This document shows, in pieces, positions 58,783-64,000 of a DNA stretch of 64,000 nucleotides. The stretch is from contig JARYHS010011408.1 in NCBI GenBank assembly GCA_031002005.1, forward strand, positions 216,855,473-216,919,472, given 5' to 3'. Under the pieces are notes generated by a model. It made no database searches. It was not told where the DNA came from and worked only from the letters and a program-made list of their open reading frames with translations. Position 1 is the stretch's first letter. Each line of letters starts with the position of its first letter. The translations under genes and the position numbers were made by a program. This DNA is from Vandiemenella viatica. Its lineage: Eukaryota; Arthropoda; Insecta; Orthoptera; Morabidae.

Positions 58783-59299
58783 TTATGAGGTAGGGTCAAA
58801 AAGTTCCCATTGTCTTGCACATTCAAGTAGTTGTTTGCCAGAAGTGAAATTTTTGTTTGGGTGGTTGGAAACACTTCTGAGGAAGGGGCTGTGCCGTGCA
58901 GCAGGCAGTTGTAGTTGGTTCCGGTGCATGATATTTTAGACGTAGTGCCTTTCTTTCGTGGGATTGTGAACTGTCGTATTTAGAGCAGCGTGGCAATATC
59001 AAATTCTGTGTGTTGCTGGAGAAATCACCCTCGGAGATGTTCTCTATGATAGATATAGTATTTTTGTTTATGAAGCGGAGTTTGGATGATTGGGGACTGT
59101 CGCAACATTCGCTAGATGATTGCGGAAAACCGCCAAGCGACCGGAATCATGCCTGCGGGTACACGGACGCCTGGTCTCGTGCCTTGTCCCGTTGTACCTC
59201 CCAGTTCCTGTGAGCGGTAACTCAGCGCACCAAGCCACAATGTCGGCTCATAATAATGATTTTATACCATCAGTGTTGTGTTAAACTTTTTGATATGTA
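58783..59299 (+). mobile_element. mariner-like deletion derivative
   Basis: The left end 'ttatgaggtagggtcaaaaa' then 'gttccc' is typical of mariner elements. The right end, read inward, is 'tacatatcaaaaagttta'. A frame encodes 'LEQRGNIKFCVLLEKSPSEM' then 'FSMI', the start of the N-terminal helix-turn-helix of mariner transposases. The following sequence ('gcggaaaaccgccaagcgac') is not transposase, so the middle was replaced or lost. Confidence 0.55.
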
Positions 59300-60051
59300 T
59301 TCAGAGTTAAAAAACTGAATCATAATTATGTGAACCTTGTGTAACAACGAATATGATGGTTGTTATTTGAAATAAATAGATTTTTATAGACAGGATTAAT
59401 AGTGTATCGTTTGCAATTTATTTCCTTTTGTTAGCTCTATGCAAAAATCCTTTCATACCTACAACCTTTAACCGTGTCTGTAATAATCTTAAATTAAGTT
59501 TGTTCCGAAATGTTTGCTGGTTCTTTTCTATTCGAGATCTATTAAGTTTTCTATCCGCAAATATTATGTTCGAATTTCTCATTATACAACCCTTATTAAT
59601 CTTCCGTTCGATTATCTTGTCTTGCTCGTTCGCCTTTTCTACCAACAATCCCCCCAACTTCTTCTTTTTCCAGAGATGCTATATTTTTAAACATATCGGA
59701 GCAAACAATCTTTATTAAACCTGCTAATCTTTTTCCCTTAAACTTTTGATTTACTAATATTATTGCCTTTATCTGTCTAATATGTAATTTTTTTAATGAG
59801 CTGCTATCTTACATTTGCTCTGGCTTTAGTTTCGATATCGATTGGCAGTGATAATAAAGATACCCTTGCCTGTCAACCAAACGTCGTAAATGTACGGTTT
59901 AGGATAAATAATGTAATCTTCCTATCACTTAAAATGTAAGCATAACAGACAAAAAAACTAAGTTCTTCTTGTCTTAGGCTGGGAATTAAGATACACAGTG
60001 AATTAGTCATTGTCACACAGTTTGCTTATAGCTGTTTTAACAAAGGTTTAC
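59300..60051. other. AT-rich unassigned intron DNA
   Basis: No supported feature. Confidence 0.3.
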
Positions 60052-60060
60052 GGATTTATT

Positions 60061-60318
60061 ACCAAGCGGGGCGGTGTAACGGTTAGCGTTCTCGCCTCGC
60101 ATTCGGGAGGACGGCGGTTCGAATCCCCGTTCGGGCATCCAGATTTGGGTTTTCCATGGTTTCCCCAAATCACTCCAGGCAAATGCCGGGATGCTTCCTT
60201 CAAAAGGCCATGGCCGAATTCCTTCCCATTACTTGCCCCCATCCTTGTCCCCCATCCTTTCCCGTCTCTAAAGACCTCGATGTTAAAAAGAGACGTAAAA
60301 GCAGTTACAAAAAAAAAA
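60061..60318 (+). repeat. SINE-A copy, full length, close to P450 exon 2
   Basis: Head 'accaagcggggcggtgtaac', box B 'ggttcgaatccccgttcgg', core 'ttttccatggtttccccaaa', tail 'agagacgtaaaagcagtt' and poly-A. The 9-bp duplication ggatttatt / ggattgatt lies at 60052-60060 and 60319-60327. It belongs to the 'gagacgt-aagcag' subfamily with 38009-38247. Confidence 0.9.
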
Positions 60319-60745
60319 GGATTGATTTTTTTAAAGAAGAAATTATAAACACAATACGATAAATTTTTTCAGAGTACATATTGCACTGAAGTAAAATATT
60401 CGTCCTATCAATTTTCAGGAATGCTAAGAAAACTAATAGCGATATTGATAATAGCGCGCTGTATTAACAGTGCGGTTCAAGGTCAGTCTGTTCCATCCCC
60501 ACAACTAACATGTGAGGAGGAAATTTGCTAGCTGGCAAATTTGCCACTAGCTTGCCAGATTCAGAGGTCTGGTCGGAGTGGTAGGCAACTGAAGGGAGTG
60601 GAGAGGTGACGATTGGGGTAAGGGTAACATGACCATGGGCCGCCAGTTGAGAATGAACAGAGTATAGTATATTTTATAAGAAGCTAACTTTCACGTTTTA
60701 TGTCAAGTGGCGTTTAACCCTCACGCGTTCTCTTTCTGTTCACAG

Positions 60746-60836
60746 GCTGTGCTGAGCAGTCAGCGACACACTGAGAAGATCTTCTACTACCGCCTGCTGC
60801 ACAACTTCATCGGAGACGGACTCATCACCAGCGGTG
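60746..60836 (+). CDS. cytochrome P450 (CYP4-like), internal exon 2 of 3 seen
   Basis: The exon encodes 30 residues, from 'AVLSSQRHTEKIFYYRLLHN' to 'GLITSG', plus one base. In CYP4 enzymes this is helix B to the B-C loop: a '(A/V)-I/V-L-S-S' start, a K/Y segment, and a 'G-G-L-(L/I)-T-S' turn before helix C. The acceptor is cacag ending at 60745 (phase 0), after a pyrimidine-rich tract. The donor gtcagt at 60837 is a non-consensus but usable variant (C at +3) and leaves phase 1. The Gly codon completes across the intron as 'SGGEKW'. An alternative donor at 60834 would break the frame. Higher G+C than its surroundings supports coding. Confidence 0.88.
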
Positions 60837-61368
60837 GTCAGTTCGTAGAGTTAAGATACTGTTAACAATAAAACTGATAAAGACAATAAACTGGAAGGCG
60901 TCACTGACCACAAGCTTCTGGACAAAATGCGCTGGGAACTCATATCATTCGATTATCATCTTACTGCGTCTTTAGTAATTTCTTTAAGTCAGTAAGATGG
61001 TGGTCGAAACATTATGTGCTTCAAACTTCACTCAGCTGCTAAACTTGCTAACGACAATAGAGCGGACTTGTGATATGGAGGTTTAAAAAAGCTGTGCTTG
61101 GTTTACAATTGCGTTTTTCCTTAACATTAAAAATCAACTAATAATCAATGTGGTGTTAGAATGCATTTTGATACTGTGCGTAATTTCCTTTAAGCTTCAG
61201 TACATGGTAAAATCAATAAAAACACATCTTATTACGGTGAGTATTTCTGGATACAATTTAGGTCATATGTAAGATAGCTATTCACGAATGCAAATGGATG
61301 GTAAGAATTGATTATTTAAAAGAAAAATTTGATATTTGGCTTTGATAAATATGTGATTTTATTATATA

Positions 61369-61941
61369 CTAGCATTTCCCCGCTGCTCCACGCGCAAGGG
61401 TTTTGGCGTGTATAGAAATATTCTACCCTTTCTGTGTTTTAGAATCAGATATAAACTTGGAGAAGCAAAAAAAAAAAAACAAATTTAATTTAAATATTTT
61501 CCTCTCCTTTACAATACCAATTAACCAAAGACAAATATGTACAATTCAGAGATATTAATCTTTTGTAAAATGCATAATTTTTATAGTAAATTAAACACCG
61601 GTATTAGTAATGCTCATTACGTATGATTCAGTTATTCCGTTTATTTACTGCATTCAAGAGAAGTGAAAAACTAAATATTCTAAATTAAGTTCTAAGTTAA
61701 GTTGTGCGATATTTTTTTTTTTCAGTTTCTTGTGTAAGGAGTTAATATCTCAATTTCCGTATCTCATAACTTTACGTCTACCCTCCGTACGTCCGTACAT
61801 AAAAGTCATTTACCATTTCCGCAAATTTTAATTCGGAAGGTTAGCTTTAAAAAATTGAAAACACCACCCAAATTGCTGCTGTAGTTCCCGTTCAAATATT
61901 GAGACACACGCAGCTTGCTTAAAGATTTATAATAGTATAGA
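61369..61941 (-). mobile_element. Helitron-like element inside the P450 intron
   Basis: Minus strand: starts A|TCTATACTATTATAAATC at 61941 and ends 'cagcggggaaatgCTAG|T' at 61369, with G+C-rich, hairpin-capable DNA just before the end. It is 573 bp, without coding capacity. Its 5' part aligns with 21441-21708. Confidence 0.7.
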
Positions 61942-62459
61942 TGTATTCAACGAAACTATACTATTCTTTTTCTTCTAATTAATATAGTTATTGATTCTCT
62001 GTGGATATTAGTACTCTTTTTCTTTTTTTGCGTGCTACTCTTTTTAAAGTTCATTAATCGGATAGGTTTTGAAGTTTATTTTTTCACGTCAAATAAAGCA
62101 GATACGAGTATTTATCACCGTCTGTTTCGTTGAATAACGTTATTAAAAGCCGGTGAAAGAAACACTGCCGAAATCGTTAAAGATACATCGTTAATGAACA
62201 TTTGGTTCGTATAATATGTTATTCAAAAATTTCTCCCACTGTATATATCTATCCTTCTGTTGCTAACGTACAAAAAGCATTTGCATTGCAGCTATTATAC
62301 ATTTTAAGCAAAGAATTATGCTACATATAACTAACAAATCGTTTACTGCTACAAGACTAAAAATATATTTTTTGTGGTAAAAAGTAGTATTAATTTAAAG
62401 CACTTTCAGGGTGTGACATAAATTATTTGTTAGCTTATTTTTGTGAATTTGATTTGGTT

Positions 62460-62930
62460 CAAGTTCAGAACGATTGTTTTCAGATGGTTATTACAGACAG
62501 CTCCTTCATGAACAAGGTGCCGCAATTTGATGATGCAATCATATGCAATTCGATGAGAAGATTCGGAAGTAAAGAGTAAAAATTATTACTGACTCGCTTA
62601 GTTCTCGAGATATCGACTGTCAAAAATTAGTTATTGCCTTTGGTGACGTTTTTCTACTGGTCCAAGCTGCACTTCAGTCTTATAGTAAGAAAACAAAATA
62701 CCCATTGTGCATGTCCAGCCTTTATTTTCTTGTGGATTTGGTGATTTTTTTGGTCCAGGCCGCATTTTAATATAACCACCTAAATTTTAAGACAATAGAC
62801 TTTATCTCGAGAACTAAGCGATATATCGAACAAATTTAAACTTTCGATTTGTCTAGTCGAATTGCATAATAATCCGTCATCAAAGTGCTACTTCACGGTT
62901 ATTGTAGAATCTCCTTTTTACATAACAAAG
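62460..62930. repeat. Helitron-associated palindrome module
   Basis: It contains 'ccgcaatttgatgatgcaat', 'cttagttctcgagatatcga' (62598) and 'tatctcgagaactaagcgat' (62808), in inverted arrangement, with 'ggtccaggccgcattttaat'. It matches parts of 29325-29860 and 55560-55900. Terminal ends were not found. Confidence 0.6.
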
Positions 62931-63046
62931 ATAACAGTGTAAATGTGAGTAACGTTTTATCTTTCATCACATCTATATTAGTTGTTATGAGGAAGTATGC
63001 GATATTTTTGGAATTCAGTAGTTAAATAATGTGTTATTTTCTCCAG

Positions 63047-63226
63047 GAGAGAAGTGGCGAGCGCACCGTCGACTTCTCCAGCCGGCATTCCACGTGAATG
63101 TCCTGGAAACGTTCGTGGATACGTTTGCCGCCTCAGCACAGGCTCTCGTCTCAAGGCTGAACTCCAAGACTGGACCCGTCAACGTGGCAACCGACATCAA
63201 CCACTGCGTCATAGACATACTCAATG
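63047..63226 (+). CDS. cytochrome P450 (CYP4-like), internal exon 3 of 3 seen
   Basis: It encodes the end of a split Gly codon, then 'EKWRAHRRLLQPAFHVNVLE' through 'DINHCVIDILN' plus one base. 'W-R-A-H-R-R' is the helix-C motif in which Trp and Arg contact heme propionates. 'P-A-F-H-(F/V)-N-(I/V)-L' is characteristic of family CYP4. 'C-(V/L)-I/D-D-I' corresponds to the helix-D region before the usual 'E-T-A-M-G'. The acceptor is tctccag at 63046 and the donor gtcagt at 63227 (phase 1). The same gtcagt donor is used by the previous exon. The next exon would start by completing a G-initial codon, as the family's Glu requires. No stop or frameshift is visible. Confidence 0.93.
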
Positions 63227-64000
63227 GTCAGTATACACTCCTCAGAGCGGTCCGTAGAGATGATGATGTGAATAACTTGAGAGGGGTTGGTCTGTTGTTA
63301 ACCGCCTTTCCCCTTAGTATTCTGCGCGTTGTAGGCCAAACCAATTCAGCACTTCGGTCATCGACGATTTCAGAACATAAATTTCAACATTTCCTTGTGA
63401 CAGTACTAGCTGGAATCTCACTTTTTAACACATTAATGCAAAACAAATACACTGGGCGACAATAGACTGTTGCATGCAGTGGTTCGGAAGTCATTTAGTA
63501 TGAGACACACGAAACTGTCTCGTCCACACAAGACGATTACGTCTGCGGCTACAAAGCTTCTACTGCTTACTCGCTGTCGAGCGGAGGCCGTCCACCGATC
63601 CAGCTGACCAGAATTCACTTCTATATGTGAGTTCCTGTTGCGTCCCTATACAGTTGAGTGGCTCTAGCACTGATTTATTAATACGTCTAGTAAACAAAAT
63701 ACTCCACTCGTGGAACCTGAGATATAAAATTATACATAGTTTTACATAGATCTTATACATATATCTGCGTCACAAAATCAACAGTCTCTGGTTAAATTCA
63801 GAATACATTACGCATTCCATCAGGTACCCAATCGTCAGGGGGTTACATCTCTGTAGTAACATCCGGGAGAAATTAAACTGATGTGGTTTCCATTCGTCTT
63901 CCGTCTTCTCTAGTGTGAAATATACATATGGACTATCTGAGATACCCGGCTTCGCTCAGGTAGTTGATATGAGTTTGTGTGGTAGATGGAATAAAAGGAT
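63227..64000. other. start of the next P450 intron
   Basis: No further exon is recognisable before the window ends. The piece near 63938-63965 ('gatacccggcttcgctcagg') resembles Helitron-like ends found in insects, but it has no CTAG nearby. Confidence 0.45.

Larger units (their letters stand above)
10960..60745 (+). other. giant P450 intron (49,786 bp)
   Basis: The donor gtaagt at 10960 and acceptor ttcacag ending at 60745 delimit the intron. Both flanking exons are in phase 0 and the protein reads on as 'EPQHVQ-AVLSSQRH', as expected for a CYP4. It contains at least a dozen SINEs, six LINE remnants, several Helitron-like elements, hAT, Tc1/mariner and piggyBac-like elements. No other host gene is recognisable inside. 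The alternative is two partial paralogous genes or an assembly join, but the exact phase match and the missing overlap argue for one gene. Confidence 0.75.
60837..63046 (+). other. P450 intron (2,210 bp)
   Basis: Donor gtcagt at 60837, acceptor 'ttttctccag' ending at 63046, phase 1. It contains a complete Helitron-like element (61369-61941) and a Helitron-associated module (62460-62930). Confidence 0.85.

Noticed and set aside
63226..63465. P450 exon 3 extended to a stop at 63465
   Set aside because: After 'DILN' the sequence no longer matches a P450, and a gtcagt donor with the correct phase lies at 63227.

Overview
This 64 kb window looks like nuclear DNA of an insect. The AT-rich sequence carries one spliced cytochrome P450 gene, many tRNA-derived SINEs, LINE fragments and several classes of decayed DNA transposon. 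There are no operons or bacterial-type genes. The repeat mix suggests a large, repeat-rich genome such as a cockroach, termite or stick insect, but that placement is a guess.

Host gene. Three internal exons of a CYP4-type P450 lie on the + strand at 10850-10959, 60746-60836 and 63047-63226. Their splice phases agree (0/0, then 1/1) and together they give one collinear N-terminal P450 stretch of about 127 residues: the beta-1 region, then the B/C region with a 'WRAHRR' helix-C motif, then helices C to D. The intron between the first two is 49,786 bp and the next is 2,210 bp. The 5' exon (membrane anchor, proline-rich hinge) and the exons after 63226 (I helix, ExxR, heme Cys) were not found here.

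Everything else is mostly mobile DNA. 0-10 kb: a LINE fragment, a SINE, a complete but inactivated hAT transposon (4188-7011) with an intron and a nested SINE, and a G-rich inverted-repeat element. 10-27 kb: the start of the giant intron, with SINEs, a hAT fragment, a LINE remnant, a Tc1 remnant and foldback DNA. 27-41 kb: two copies of one LINE family, a 2.6 kb Helitron-like element, an RNase-H-type LINE split by a SINE, and a piggyBac-like MITE. 41-54 kb: Helitron-like pairs, a hAT deletion derivative, a near-complete LINE reverse transcriptase, and Tc1/mariner elements. 54-64 kb: more Helitron-like DNA, a nested hAT MITE, a mariner derivative, and the last two P450 exons.

Three recurring SINE families are named here SINE-A (box B like GGTTCGAATCCCCGTCC), SINE-B (head GGTAGCGTAGGGGCTAGAG, tail from a LINE) and SINE-C (tRNA-like head with TAGCTCAGTGGTA). 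Many copies keep target-site duplications, so nesting order can be read directly. I see no evidence of a new defence, toxin or metabolic system. The most informative signals are the giant intron, the SINE-LINE tail sharing, the shared SINE core, and the Helitron and hAT ends with preserved termini.
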